From Hyphomicrobiales bacterium (GTDB lineage: Bacteria; Pseudomonadota; Alphaproteobacteria; Rhizobiales; Rhizobiaceae), in contig UCKS01000007.1 of NCBI GenBank assembly GCA_900473045.1, positions 253,122-317,121 on the forward strand: a DNA stretch of 64,000 bases, in the 5' to 3' direction. Shown here piece by piece: positions 1 through 8,501 of this stretch (positions are counted from its first letter, which is position 1; every line of letters begins with the position of its first letter). A program made the position numbers and the translations under genes. The notes under the pieces were generated by a model, which worked only from the letters and a program-made list of their open reading frames with translations, did no database searches and was not told the DNA's origin.

Positions 1-1929
1 CTGCACGATGCCGGGACACGCCAGCTGATCGTCTACTCGGAATTCATCGATCCCGTCACCTTCAGCCGACCGCTGCCGAGCGCCAAGGCTGACGCGCTCC
101 TGGTACAGGTGGCAATCGAGCCGACACAGTTCCTGAGCATGCAGCGCGCCCTGCAGCACGAATATGACACCGAGCTCGGTTTCGAGACCGCGCCGCAGCC
201 GCAGCCACAAGGCGGCGTTTCCGCCTCCGTTCGAATGGCACCTTCCTTGTTTGCCACGCTGACAGTCCCGCCATCCAGCGGATCCGGCAATATGGAGCAG
301 TTGAAACTGCTGCTAATTTTCGGCGCACTGGTGATGAGCTTCGTCTCCGTCGGCTTGATGATCGCGCTGATCCGCCGGTTCATCACCAACCCGATTTCAG
401 CCCTCGACCGGCAGGTGACGGCGGTGATGAGCGGTGAGAACGAAGACATCAGGCAAACCGGTGCCGAAGGCGAGATCGGCCGGCTGACCGGCAATATCAA
501 GCAATTGCACGATCAGTCGCAGCGCGCCTTGAAACTGGTGCAGCAGGCGTCCTGGACCGATACGCTGACCGGCATCAGCAATCGCGCCCATTTTAACATG
601 CTGGCGGCCGACGTGGTCGACAGGGTCACGGCCCAGGGCGGCCATTGCAGCCTTCTGTTCATCGACATCGACCACTTCAAGTTCGTCAATGACAAATACG
701 GTCACGATGTCGGTGACGACCTGCTCAAGACGCTGGCACTGCGCATCGAGGCTGCAATCAGCGCCATCGCCAAGCGGCGAGAGATGGCGCCGGCTGTGTT
801 CGCCCGGCTGTCCGGCGACGAATTTGCGGTTCTCGTGCAATCAAAGCCGGGTGACGGCACGATCCGGGAAATGTGCGCCGCCATCCTTGCGCTGTTTTCC
901 AACGGTTTCGAGGTGCGCGGCAAATATTATCCGGTCACCGCCAGCATCGGCGTCGCCATCTGCCCGACGGATGCCACCAACCTTGCCGAACTGATCTCCA
1001 ATGCCGACGCGGCGATGTATCAGGCAAAGACCAACGGCAAGAACCGCTCGTCGCGCTTTTCACGGGAACTGCAGGACAAGCGCGACCGCATCCGCCATAT
1101 CCAGGAAGAATTGCGGCTGGTCGATCCCGACGAGCAGTTTCACCTCGTCTACATGCCGATCGTCAACAGCGGCGGCAAGGTGATCGGGTGCGAGGCCCTG
1201 CTGCGCTGGTTGTCGCCAACGCTTGGCAACATCACACCCGACGAATTCGTGCCGATCGCCGAAAGCACCGGCCTGTTCACCAAGATCGACTGGTGGGTGA
1301 TCAACAGGGCGATGTCGGAACACAACAGGCTGAAGCAACTGTTCGGGCCGGAAACCATCCTTGCGATCAACATCTCGTCGGCGGAACTGCATTCCAAATC
1401 GATCAGCGGCTATTTCTGCGACTGCGTGGCCCGGCACGGACTCGATGCCCGCACCATCGAGATCGAGCTGACGGAAACCTATGCCGTCAAGCTTGGCGAC
1501 CAGGTACACCGGAACATCGAAACCCTGCGCGAACGGGGTTTCCGGATCTCCATCGACGATTTCGGCGCCGGCTATACCTCCGTGCAGCAGATCATCGAAT
1601 ACACCGCCGACACCATCAAGCTCGACCGGGCGCTGGTGCAAAATCTTGCCAACGAGGCATCCCTGCCGGCCCTGAAGGCCATGGTGGCTCTTTGCCACGC
1701 GCAGGACATGACCGTGGTTGGCGAAGGCGTCGATACCCCCGAGAAGCTTGCGATGCTGACGGCGGCCGGCTGCGACCATTTTCAGGGTTACCTGATCAGC
1801 AAACCGCTGATTCTCCCCGACCTGACCATCTGGGCCTTGAAGCAGACGGCGAAAATTGCCAGCCTCGCAGACGAGCGCATGTCCTTCGACGATCTCGGCC
1901 GCCAACCTGGAGCGGCAAGCCTGTCGTGA
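1..1929 (+). CDS. GGDEF-EAL c-di-GMP turnover protein, 5' end outside window
   Basis: The reading frame is open from base 1, so the N-terminus lies outside the window; 642 codons are visible. In order they hold the end of a probable periplasmic sensor region, a membrane segment (about nt 300-385), a HAMP-like linker, a GGDEF domain (about nt 550-1060, active-site motif SGDEF) and an EAL domain (about nt 1100-1860). The EAL domain keeps its usual catalytic pieces: EALLRW, NISS, ELTET, DDFGAG, KLDR and GEGVD. No RxxD inhibitory site lies five residues before SGDEF. It should make and/or hydrolyse cyclic di-GMP at the inner membrane; the phosphodiesterase half looks intact. Net activity cannot be judged from sequence. 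Confidence 0.93.
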   Translation: MHDAGTRQLIVYSEFIDPVTFSRPLPSAKADALLVQVAIEPTQFLSMQRALQHEYDTELGFETAPQPQPQGGVSASVRMAPSLFATLTVPPSSGSGNMEQLKLLLIFGALVMSFVSVGLMIALIRRFITNPISALDRQVTAVMSGENEDIRQTGAEGEIGRLTGNIKQLHDQSQRALKLVQQASWTDTLTGISNRAHFNMLAADVVDRVTAQGGHCSLLFIDIDHFKFVNDKYGHDVGDDLLKTLALRIEAAISAIAKRREMAPAVFARLSGDEFAVLVQSKPGDGTIREMCAAILALFSNGFEVRGKYYPVTASIGVAICPTDATNLAELISNADAAMYQAKTNGKNRSSRFSRELQDKRDRIRHIQEELRLVDPDEQFHLVYMPIVNSGGKVIGCEALLRWLSPTLGNITPDEFVPIAESTGLFTKIDWWVINRAMSEHNRLKQLFGPETILAINISSAELHSKSISGYFCDCVARHGLDARTIEIELTETYAVKLGDQVHRNIETLRERGFRISIDDFGAGYTSVQQIIEYTADTIKLDRALVQNLANEASLPALKAMVALCHAQDMTVVGEGVDTPEKLAMLTAAGCDHFQGYLISKPLILPDLTIWALKQTAKIASLADERMSFDDLGRQPGAASLS

Positions 1930-2025
1930 GGCGCCCGTATCGCAGGCATTGTGCCGATTTTGCCTTGACGTTGAGCCGCCCTCGCCTTAACCGCACCTCA
2001 ACACTGCGGATTGCGGGAGTAGGCG

Positions 2026-3297
2026 ATGAAAGTTCTGTTGATCGGGTCGGGCGGGCGTGAACATGCGCTGGCATGGAAACTGGCACAATCGCCACGCCTG
2101 ACTGCCCTCTATGCCGCCCCAGGCAATCCCGGCATCGCCGAAGAGGCCATCATCGCCGATGTCGATACGGCCGACAATGCCGCCGTTCTTGCCTTCTGCC
2201 GCAAGCAAGCGATCGATTTCGTGGTCGTCGGCCCGGAAGCGCCGCTGGTCGCGGGTCTGGCCGACACGTTGCGCAATGGCGGAATCGCGGTTTTCGGCCC
2301 TTCGGCCGCCGCCGCCCAGCTCGAAGGCTCCAAGGGCTTCACCAAGGACATCTGCGCCAAATACAACATCCCGACCGGCGCCTATCAGCGCTTCACGTCG
2401 GCCGAACCGGCAAAGGCGTATATCCGCGAACAGGGCGCCCCGATCGTCATCAAGGCCGACGGGCTCGCCGCCGGCAAGGGTGTCACCGTCGCGATGTCGC
2501 TGGATGAAGCGCTCGACGCGGTCGACAGCTGCTTTTCCGGCACTTTCGGCGCTGCCGGTGCCGAGGTGGTTGTCGAAGCCTATCTCGATGGCGAGGAAGC
2601 AAGCTTCTTCTGCCTTTGCGACGGAAAGACCGCTCTGGCTCTGGCCTCGGCGCAGGACCACAAGCGTGTTGGCGATGGCGATACCGGTCCGAACACCGGC
2701 GGCATGGGCGCCTATTCGCCGGCACCGGTGATGACGCCCGAAATCGTCGAGCGCACGATGCGCGAGATCATCGAGCCGACGATATCAGGCATGGCCGATA
2801 GCGGCCATCCCTTCACCGGCGTGCTGTTTGCCGGCCTGATGATCACCGCCAAGGGCCCGGAACTGATCGAATACAATGTCCGCTTCGGCGACCCGGAATG
2901 CCAGGTGCTGATGATGCGGCTGAAAAGCGACCTGCTGCCGCTGCTTTATGCCGCGGCGACGGGGACGCTGGCCTCCGTTACCGCCGAATGGCGCGACGAA
3001 GCGGCCTTGACCGTGGTGATGGCATCCAAGGGGTACCCGGGCGCTTACGAGAAGAACACCCCTATTGCGAAGCTCCCGCAGGCGGGTGCCGAGGCCAAGG
3101 TGTTTCATGCCGGAACGGCTTTGAAGGACGGGCAACTGGTTGCCACCGGCGGCCGCGTGCTCAACGTCACCGCGATGGGCAGCACCGTCGGCGCGGCCAA
3201 GGACAGCGCCTATGCGGTCCTTGATCGGGTGGAATGGGACAACGGCTTTTGCCGCCGCGATATCGGCTGGCAGGCGGTCGAGCGCGAAAAAGCCTGA
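2026..3297 (+). CDS. purD: Phosphoribosylamine-glycine ligase (GAR synthetase)
   Basis: A 423-residue protein of normal family length. It joins glycine to 5-phosphoribosylamine using ATP, the second step of de novo purine synthesis, in the cytosol. The N-terminus ([18 protein letters not shown]) is the classic PurD start, followed by the ATP-grasp core with [30 protein letters not shown], the [19 protein letters not shown] loop and the metal-binding [10 protein letters not shown]. The start at 2026 has a purine-rich ribosome site (GGGAGTAGG) just upstream. It stands alone, not next to other pur genes, which is common in rhizobia. Confidence 0.97.
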   Translation: MKVLLIGSGGREHALAWKLAQSPRLTALYAAPGNPGIAEEAIIADVDTADNAAVLAFCRKQAIDFVVVGPEAPLVAGLADTLRNGGIAVFGPSAAAAQLEGSKGFTKDICAKYNIPTGAYQRFTSAEPAKAYIREQGAPIVIKADGLAAGKGVTVAMSLDEALDAVDSCFSGTFGAAGAEVVVEAYLDGEEASFFCLCDGKTALALASAQDHKRVGDGDTGPNTGGMGAYSPAPVMTPEIVERTMREIIEPTISGMADSGHPFTGVLFAGLMITAKGPELIEYNVRFGDPECQVLMMRLKSDLLPLLYAAATGTLASVTAEWRDEAALTVVMASKGYPGAYEKNTPIAKLPQAGAEAKVFHAGTALKDGQLVATGGRVLNVTAMGSTVGAAKDSAYAVLDRVEWDNGFCRRDIGWQAVEREKA

Positions 3298-3462
3298 CCG
3301 GATCGTGGCCGGTCGGTTCAAAAAACTCATTCAATTTTTACCAATTCTCCTGACGGGAACGTAACGGAGAACGGCTATTTTTCTCTTCTGAATAAGTGCT
3401 GCAGCGACCCTTGCGCGTCATGAATGACCGCAGCGCTGTATCGATCTCAGAGGAGAAAGCCG

Positions 3463-3990
3463 ATGCGCGCCCTTTTGTTCACTTTCGCAAGCCTGGCTGC
3501 TGCCAGCACAGCCGGCGCGTCTTCGCTTGAAAACGTCGTCTCCGGGGAAAAGGTCAACAGCAGCATCTCGCAGCTTTCCTGCGGCCAGTGCCCGCCCTTG
3601 GTGGTTGAGAAGAAAAACAGCTACATCGTGCCGGACGTCGCCCCCGGCACTGACCGCGTCGAGCTGAAGAAGATCAACGGCGAGATGAAGCTGGTTCGCA
3701 CCGAAGCCTGGCTCGGCGGCTCGCCGGTCGTTTTCATCAGCAAGGCGTCGGACGCAGACATCCAGCAGGCGCGGGCCAAGGAGCCACATAGCGGCGATCT
3801 GGCGAAGGCTGTAACGGCCGACGCGCCGCCGGTGGAAGCCCGGGCAAGGGCCACTGTCGAGATCGTCGATATGGCTGCGAAAACGGCTTCACTCGCCATT
3901 GCATCAACGGCTGGAATGGCTGCGGTCACGCCACAAGACACTCAGTCACAAGAAGTTGATCTCGAAAATTTCCAACTTCGGCTAAATTGA
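3463..3990 (+). CDS. Exported protein resembling plant virulence effector HPE1-like proteins
   Basis: A 175-residue protein. The start at 3463 is preferred over an upstream in-frame ATG (3424) because AGGAGAAAG sits just before it and the protein then begins with a signal peptide (MRALLFTFASLAAASTAGA). The mature part has a CGQCPPL motif (CxxC) near residue 40, then a conserved-looking VPDVAPGTDRVELKKINGE / RTEAWLGGSPVVFISKA block, and an Ala/Thr-rich tail. This pattern matches, from memory, the HPE1-like family seen in Rhizobiaceae; the function is unknown and the family name does not prove virulence. A strong terminator follows (4064-4100), so it is probably monocistronic. Confidence 0.7.
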   Translation: MRALLFTFASLAAASTAGASSLENVVSGEKVNSSISQLSCGQCPPLVVEKKNSYIVPDVAPGTDRVELKKINGEMKLVRTEAWLGGSPVVFISKASDADIQQARAKEPHSGDLAKAVTADAPPVEARARATVEIVDMAAKTASLAIASTAGMAAVTPQDTQSQEVDLENFQLRLN

Positions 3991-4063
3991 CACCGACCTC
4001 CTGTCCCTGCCCTAACCAGCCGCAGATAGAAGGCTGACCGGGTAATCGCCCTCCAGGCGAAAG

Positions 4064-4100
4064 ATTGCGCCCCTGAGAGAAGCAGGGGCGCAATTTTTTG
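4064..4100 (+). terminator. Rho-independent terminator
   Basis: A perfect stem of 12 pairs (core TTGCGCCCCTG with CAGGGGCGCAA, 7-nt loop) is followed directly by a run of six T on the plus strand. It ends the transcript of the HPE1-like gene that stops at 3990. Confidence 0.92.
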
Positions 4101-4198
4101 TGAACCATCCCCCTATCGCCAAGCTTGACATCTCCCGGCCTAATCCCGTCTGCTGGCAAGGTGGGGCATGTCCCGCGGAGCGCGTCGGCGGGGATATC

Positions 4199-4870
4199 AT
4201 GGACGTCTTCAACATCGCCAAATCCATCGAGAAGTTCATCTTCGAGCTTTTGATGTGGCTGATCTTTTATCCCTACACCTTGTTTCGCGTCATCTTCCAG
4301 CCGGGATACATGCTCGACTATGCGCGGCAGGAGACCTTGAAGGATGAGGATATCTCCTTCGACAGCGGCATGAAGCCGTCGATCTTCCTGTTCCTGTCGA
4401 TCGTCATTGCCGCATTCCTCGCACCGCTTGCACCTGCCGACCTTGCTACTCTCAAGGCAAGCCAGACCGGGCAGTATGTCACCCAGTCGTGGATCAACCT
4501 GCTGTTCTTCCGGATGGCAATCTTTTCGATCTTTCCGATCACCTTTGCCCTGATCTACGACCTTATCACGCCAGGATCGGTGACCCGCAACAGCCTGAAG
4601 ATCCCGTTCAACCAGCAATGCTATATCTGCGCGCCGTTCACGCTGATCACGTCGCTCACCTTCATTCTCTACCCGCACACGGGAAACATCGCCTATCTTC
4701 TGGCCCTGATCGCCGCTCAGATCTGGCTGCTTGCGTCGAACTTCTTCTTTTTCAAAGGACAGGTCGGAAAATCGAACGGGGCATCGGCGGCGATAACGGT
4801 GATGGCCTTTGGCGTCGCCTGGGTCGCATTCCTCGGCACCACCACGCTCGCCCTCAACTTCAAGGACTGA
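4199..4870 (+). CDS. Multi-pass inner-membrane protein, function unknown
   Basis: A 223-residue hydrophobic protein. The start at 4199 (MDVFNIAKSIEKFIFELL) has GGCGGGGAT upstream; an in-frame ATG at 4100 directly abuts the preceding terminator and adds a Cys/Pro-rich stretch unlike a real N-terminus. About five or six membrane segments can be seen, around residues 15-35, 60-80, 105-127, 150-185 and 200-220. It has few charged residues apart from an early cytoplasmic-looking loop (QETLKDEDISFDSGMK). I do not recognise a catalytic or transport motif; a Yip1-like fold is a guess. It converges with the DUF523 gene, 20 bp away. Confidence 0.75.
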   Translation: MDVFNIAKSIEKFIFELLMWLIFYPYTLFRVIFQPGYMLDYARQETLKDEDISFDSGMKPSIFLFLSIVIAAFLAPLAPADLATLKASQTGQYVTQSWINLLFFRMAIFSIFPITFALIYDLITPGSVTRNSLKIPFNQQCYICAPFTLITSLTFILYPHTGNIAYLLALIAAQIWLLASNFFFFKGQVGKSNGASAAITVMAFGVAWVAFLGTTTLALNFKD

Positions 4871-4890
4871 ACAATGGTTTGGTGAAGCAC

Positions 4891-5379
4891 TCACCTGCCT
4901 GCGGCGGCCACCAGCTCTTCAATCTGTCTGTCTGAAAACACCTGGATGCCGTTTGCTTTCAGCAGGGCAGCCGTCACGCCCTCCCCCCGTTGGCGGCGGC
5001 CCGAGAAGCTGCCGTCATAGACGTAGCCGGAACCGCACGACGGGCTGCCATCGATCAGCAGCGCATAGGCGCAGCCGGTCTCGATCGCCAATGCCAGCGC
5101 ATTGCGCGCCGCTTGCAGGAATTCGCCCGTCACATCGCCGCCGTTGCTTTCGCGCACGTGGCCCTTGCCGGAGAGAATATCGGCAGCCGAGCGTCCTGGC
5201 TCGATCTCAGCCGGCAAACGCGGCACCGGCATACCGGCCGACATTTCCGGACAGATCGTCACCAGCCGCCCCGCCGCACGCCAGCGGTCGAGAGCCGGAT
5301 GCACAACCGGCTTGGCCTGCCCGTCATAACGGACGGCATGGCCCATGAGACAGGCGCTGACGAGGATTTTCGCCCCCAT
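4891..5379 (-). CDS. DUF523 family protein
   Basis: A 162-residue protein starting MGAKILVSACLMGHAVRYDG, the typical DUF523 opening with an early cysteine, followed by CPEMSAGMPVPRLPAEI and the conserved DGSPSCGSGYVYDG segment. GAGGAG lies 9 nt before this ATG; an upstream in-frame ATG would overlap glyS. The family is widespread and cysteine-containing but has no established biochemical role that I can name. It begins 13 bp after the stop of glyS and probably forms the tail of the glyS transcript. Confidence 0.85.
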   Translation of the reverse strand: MGAKILVSACLMGHAVRYDGQAKPVVHPALDRWRAAGRLVTICPEMSAGMPVPRLPAEIEPGRSAADILSGKGHVRESNGGDVTGEFLQAARNALALAIETGCAYALLIDGSPSCGSGYVYDGSFSGRRQRGEGVTAALLKANGIQVFSDRQIEELVAAAGR

Positions 5380-5392
5380 CGACGTGTTCTCC

Positions 5393-7711
5393 TCAGCCCG
5401 AAATCTTCGAGAAATCCGCAACCGTTCCCGTTGCCGCGCGGATCAGGCCGAGCAGGGCGAGGCGGTTGGCGCGGATGGCCGTGTCTTCGTCGTTGACGAG
5501 AACATCGGCGAAGAACTGGTCGACCGGGCCGCGCAGCTTCGACAGGGCCTCCATGGCCGACCGGAAGTCTTCGCCAGTGATGGCAGCGCTTGCCTCGGTG
5601 GAGGCCTGCGTCACGGCGGCATAGAGCGCCTTTTCCGCGTCGAGCGTCAGCAGCGCCGGATCGACGTTGGCTGCGACGTGCGTGCCCTTCTTCTCTTCGG
5701 CCGCCAGCAGTTGCGTGGCGCGCTTGGTGCCGGCGAGCAGGTTGAGGCCCTCTTCCGAGGTGACGAAGGCCGTCAGCGCCTCGACGCGGCGGGCGACCAT
5801 CAGCAGATCGTCGGCGTCCGGTGTCAGCACGGCATCGATCAGGTCGTGGCGGGCGCCGAGATCGCGGAGGTAAACCTTGAGGCGGTCGTGGAAGAAGGAG
5901 AGGAGATCGCCTGTACGAGCAATCTCCCATTCTTGAGGAGGTATCTCGTCAGCTCCACCAGACATAAGATTAGCGGCCCCTTGCGACAGATTCGTTAGCT
6001 TACTCAGCACCCCCTCTCCAGAAAGCTCATTCATCATTCGCATTGGAGCAATAAGCCGCGCCTCAACTTTTCCAGCTTCAGCTTGCAGCCGCTGAGCCAT
6101 AACATACCTGCCAGAACGGATTATCTGAGGCGCTAGATTTAGCTGCACCTTCCGCTCCAACAAAATCCGAACGACACCCAGCGCCGCGCGGCGCAGCGCA
6201 TAGGGGTCCTTCGAGCCGGTCGGCTTCTCGTCGATGGCCCAGAAGCCGATCAGCGTATCGAGTTTGTCAGCGAGCGCGACCGTCAGGCCCACGGCATCGG
6301 CGGGTAGACGGTCGGACGGGCCCTGTGGCTTCCAGTGGTCTTCGATCGCGGCAGAAACGGAGGCGTCTTCGCCCTGCAAACTCGCATATTTGCGGCCCAT
6401 GACGCCCTGAAGCTCGGGGAATTCGCCGACGGCTTCGGTGCGCAGGTCGGCCTTCGCCAAAACGACGGCGCGGTCAACCAGCTTCAGGTCGGCGCCGGTC
6501 ACCTTGGCCAGTTCGGCAGCCAGAGTGCGGATACGCTGGACGCGTTCGCCCTGCGTGCCCAATTTGGCATGGAAGGTGACGTTCAGCGCGTCGAGCTTGG
6601 CCATACGCTGGTCGAGCGGCTTTTTCAGGTCGAGATCGAATTTTGCAGCAGACGCTTCCAACGTTTCGAGGTCCGGCAGGTTACCCTGGTCGCGGGTCCA
6701 GAAGTGCTTGGCGTCGGAGAGACGCGCGCGAACAACCTTGCCGTTGCCGTGAATGATTTCCTTGCCGCCGTCCTTCGCCTCTATATTGGCAACGAGGATG
6801 AACTTGTTCGACAGGGTTTCCTCGCCGGGGCGGCGGGTGACGAAACATTTCTGGTTGGTCTTGATGGTCAGCCGGATGATTTCCGACGGGATCGCCAGAT
6901 AGTCTTCCTCGAACGAGCCCATCAGCACCTGCGGCCATTCGACGAGGCCGCAGACTTCCTCGAGCAGGCCTTCGTCCTCGACCAGTTCGAGACCATTGGC
7001 AAAGGCGATATTGGCGGCGTCGGCGGCGATGATCTGCTTGCGGCGCTCGGCATCGAGGATGACCTTGGCCTTTTCCAGCTTTTCGATGTAATCGGCAAAA
7101 CGGCGCACGGTGATGGCTTCCGGCGCATGGAAACGGTGGCCGTAGGTGATATTCGACGCGGTGATGTCACCGACGATAAACGGGATGACCTGGGTTTCCT
7201 CGTGCTCCGGGCCGAACAGGCAGATAATCGACTGCAGCGGCCGCACCCAGCGCAAAGAGCCGGGCTTGGCCGATGCGGCGCCCGAGCGCATCGGATTGCC
7301 CCAGGGGAAATTGCGGATGATGCCGGGCATCACCTCGGCAATGATCTCTTCTGCCGGACGGCCGGGCTTGACGATGTGGGCGACATAGAAATCGCCTTTT
7401 TTCGGATCGCTGTGGACATGCGCCTGATCGATCGAGGTGAGACCGGCACCGCGCAAAAAGCCTTCGATGGCCTTTTCATTGGCATCGGTGCGCGGACCCT
7501 TGCGGTCTTCGCGGATATCGGCGGAGCGGGTGTTGAGGCCACGAATATCGAGCGTCAACCGGCGCGGCGTCCAGTATTCCCGCGCGCCCTCATAGGTCAG
7601 CCCCGCCTCGACCAGCGCATCGGTCAAGAGCTTCTTCAGATCACCGGCAGCCTTGCGCTGCATGCGGGCCGGGATTTCCTCGGAGCGGAGTTCAAGCAGA
7701 AGATCGGGCAT
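5393..7711 (-). CDS. glyS: Glycyl-tRNA synthetase beta subunit
   Basis: A 772-residue protein starting [19 protein letters not shown], the conserved GlyS N-terminus. It pairs with GlyQ as an alpha2beta2 enzyme that charges tRNA-Gly; the beta subunit binds tRNA. Conserved blocks include [30 protein letters not shown], the [19 protein letters not shown] segment and the C-terminal anticodon-binding-like helical region. In many bacteria glyQ and glyS are adjacent; here glyQ lies 6.4 kb upstream on the same strand with unrelated genes between, so the two are separately transcribed. Confidence 0.97.
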   Translation of the reverse strand: MPDLLLELRSEEIPARMQRKAAGDLKKLLTDALVEAGLTYEGAREYWTPRRLTLDIRGLNTRSADIREDRKGPRTDANEKAIEGFLRGAGLTSIDQAHVHSDPKKGDFYVAHIVKPGRPAEEIIAEVMPGIIRNFPWGNPMRSGAASAKPGSLRWVRPLQSIICLFGPEHEETQVIPFIVGDITASNITYGHRFHAPEAITVRRFADYIEKLEKAKVILDAERRKQIIAADAANIAFANGLELVEDEGLLEEVCGLVEWPQVLMGSFEEDYLAIPSEIIRLTIKTNQKCFVTRRPGEETLSNKFILVANIEAKDGGKEIIHGNGKVVRARLSDAKHFWTRDQGNLPDLETLEASAAKFDLDLKKPLDQRMAKLDALNVTFHAKLGTQGERVQRIRTLAAELAKVTGADLKLVDRAVVLAKADLRTEAVGEFPELQGVMGRKYASLQGEDASVSAAIEDHWKPQGPSDRLPADAVGLTVALADKLDTLIGFWAIDEKPTGSKDPYALRRAALGVVRILLERKVQLNLAPQIIRSGRYVMAQRLQAEAGKVEARLIAPMRMMNELSGEGVLSKLTNLSQGAANLMSGGADEIPPQEWEIARTGDLLSFFHDRLKVYLRDLGARHDLIDAVLTPDADDLLMVARRVEALTAFVTSEEGLNLLAGTKRATQLLAAEEKKGTHVAANVDPALLTLDAEKALYAAVTQASTEASAAITGEDFRSAMEALSKLRGPVDQFFADVLVNDEDTAIRANRLALLGLIRAATGTVADFSKISG

Positions 7712-7805
7712 GGAATGGATGCTTTTCTAAGGGATCGATTGACTGCGGGGGATTTAGCAAGCCCGGCGGCAAAAGTCATCCATTCAATGGCGGAAAAGTC
7801 AGTGC

Positions 7806-8105
7806 TCAGGCGGCATCACGAACCGGGATGCGTTCAATCTCGGCGCGTTTGCGTTCCGCCTCGATCTTCAGGTCGTAACTCACCTGCAGATTCATCCAGA
7901 GTTCGGGCGTGGTATCGAAGAATCTTGCAAGGCGCAGCGCGGTGTCTGAAGTCACACCGGTCTTGCCCGTGACGATGCGTTCGATACGGGTCCTTGGAAC
8001 ATTCAGCTGCTTGGCAAGCGTCCCAGCACTCATCTGCAGCGGATCAAGATAGAGATCCTTCAGAATTTCACCCGGATGGATGGCCGGCAGGCCGATATCA
8101 CTCAT
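7806..8105 (-). CDS. higA: HigA-type antitoxin (HTH XRE family)
   Basis: A 99-residue helix-turn-helix protein. The start at 8105 (MSDIGLPAIHPGEILKD) is chosen over a TTG at 8126 because AAGGA lies 8 nt before it. IHPGEIL, GTLAKQLNVPRTRIERIV and FFDTTPELWMNLQVSYDL are hallmarks of HigA/VapI antitoxins, which bind the operon promoter and neutralise an mRNA-cleaving HigB toxin. It sits 17 bp after a broken higB (8123-8403), the normal higB-higA order. The antitoxin frame is intact while the toxin is not, so it may now act only as a DNA-binding regulator. Confidence 0.9.
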   Translation of the reverse strand: MSDIGLPAIHPGEILKDLYLDPLQMSAGTLAKQLNVPRTRIERIVTGKTGVTSDTALRLARFFDTTPELWMNLQVSYDLKIEAERKRAEIERIPVRDAA

Positions 8106-8122
8106 CTGATCAGTCCTTGCTC

Positions 8123-8403
8123 TCAATGATAATCGACGATTTCAACGTCATCAGCACAACCATTCGACCACACAAAGCAGATGCGCCATTGCAGGTTGAT
8201 GCGGATCGAGTGTTGGCCCTCCAGATCTCCCGACAACTTCTCCAGCCGATTGCCTGGCGGCGAGCGCAAGTCCCTCACATCGGACGCCGCGTTCAATATG
8301 ACCTACAATTGCTGGGCACGGCGAACGAGATCGACCGGAAACCCTTCTTCACGCTACCGTCTGCGACGACCGGGGAGAGTTTGCCCTTGAAAGAACGGAT
8401 CAC
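8123..8403 (-). pseudogene. higB: Degraded higB toxin
   Basis: Read on the minus strand from a GTG at 8403, which has GGAGG six bases upstream, the translation starts VIRSFKGK, the HigB opening. The frame then breaks: a one-base deletion near the GGTTTCC stretch (about 8337) moves the rest to another frame, which reads GFPVDLVRRAQQL, then an in-frame TAG, then VILNAASDVRDLRSPPGNR, GQHSIRINLQWRICFVW and DVEIVDYH. These are the expected HigB C-terminal motifs. The span of 281 bases is one short of a whole number of codons. With both a frameshift and a stop, active toxin is very unlikely unless there is a sequencing error. Confidence 0.85.
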
Positions 8404-8420
8404 CACTCACCTCCAGAACC

Positions 8421-8473
8421 GTATCACATACTGATACATCCAGCGAGATGCGTCAAGTATCATCGCATGATAC
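8421..8473. promoter_or_regulatory. Two tandem operator palindromes upstream of higBA
   Basis: Two related inverted repeats lie just upstream of the higB start: GTATCA-N5-TGATAC at 8421-8437 and GTATCAT-CGC-ATGATAC at 8457-8473. Their centres are 36 bp apart. Position and shared half-site fit HigA autoregulatory operators. The binding claim is inference. Confidence 0.7.
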
Positions 8474-8501
8474 AATTACCCTGCCATAGGACGGCTGAAA
8501 A

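Noticed and set aside
6335-7972. 545-codon open frame on the plus strand across glyS
   Set aside because: It is antisense to the certain glyS frame, has no recognisable domain and no ribosome site; long antisense frames are expected in GC-rich DNA.
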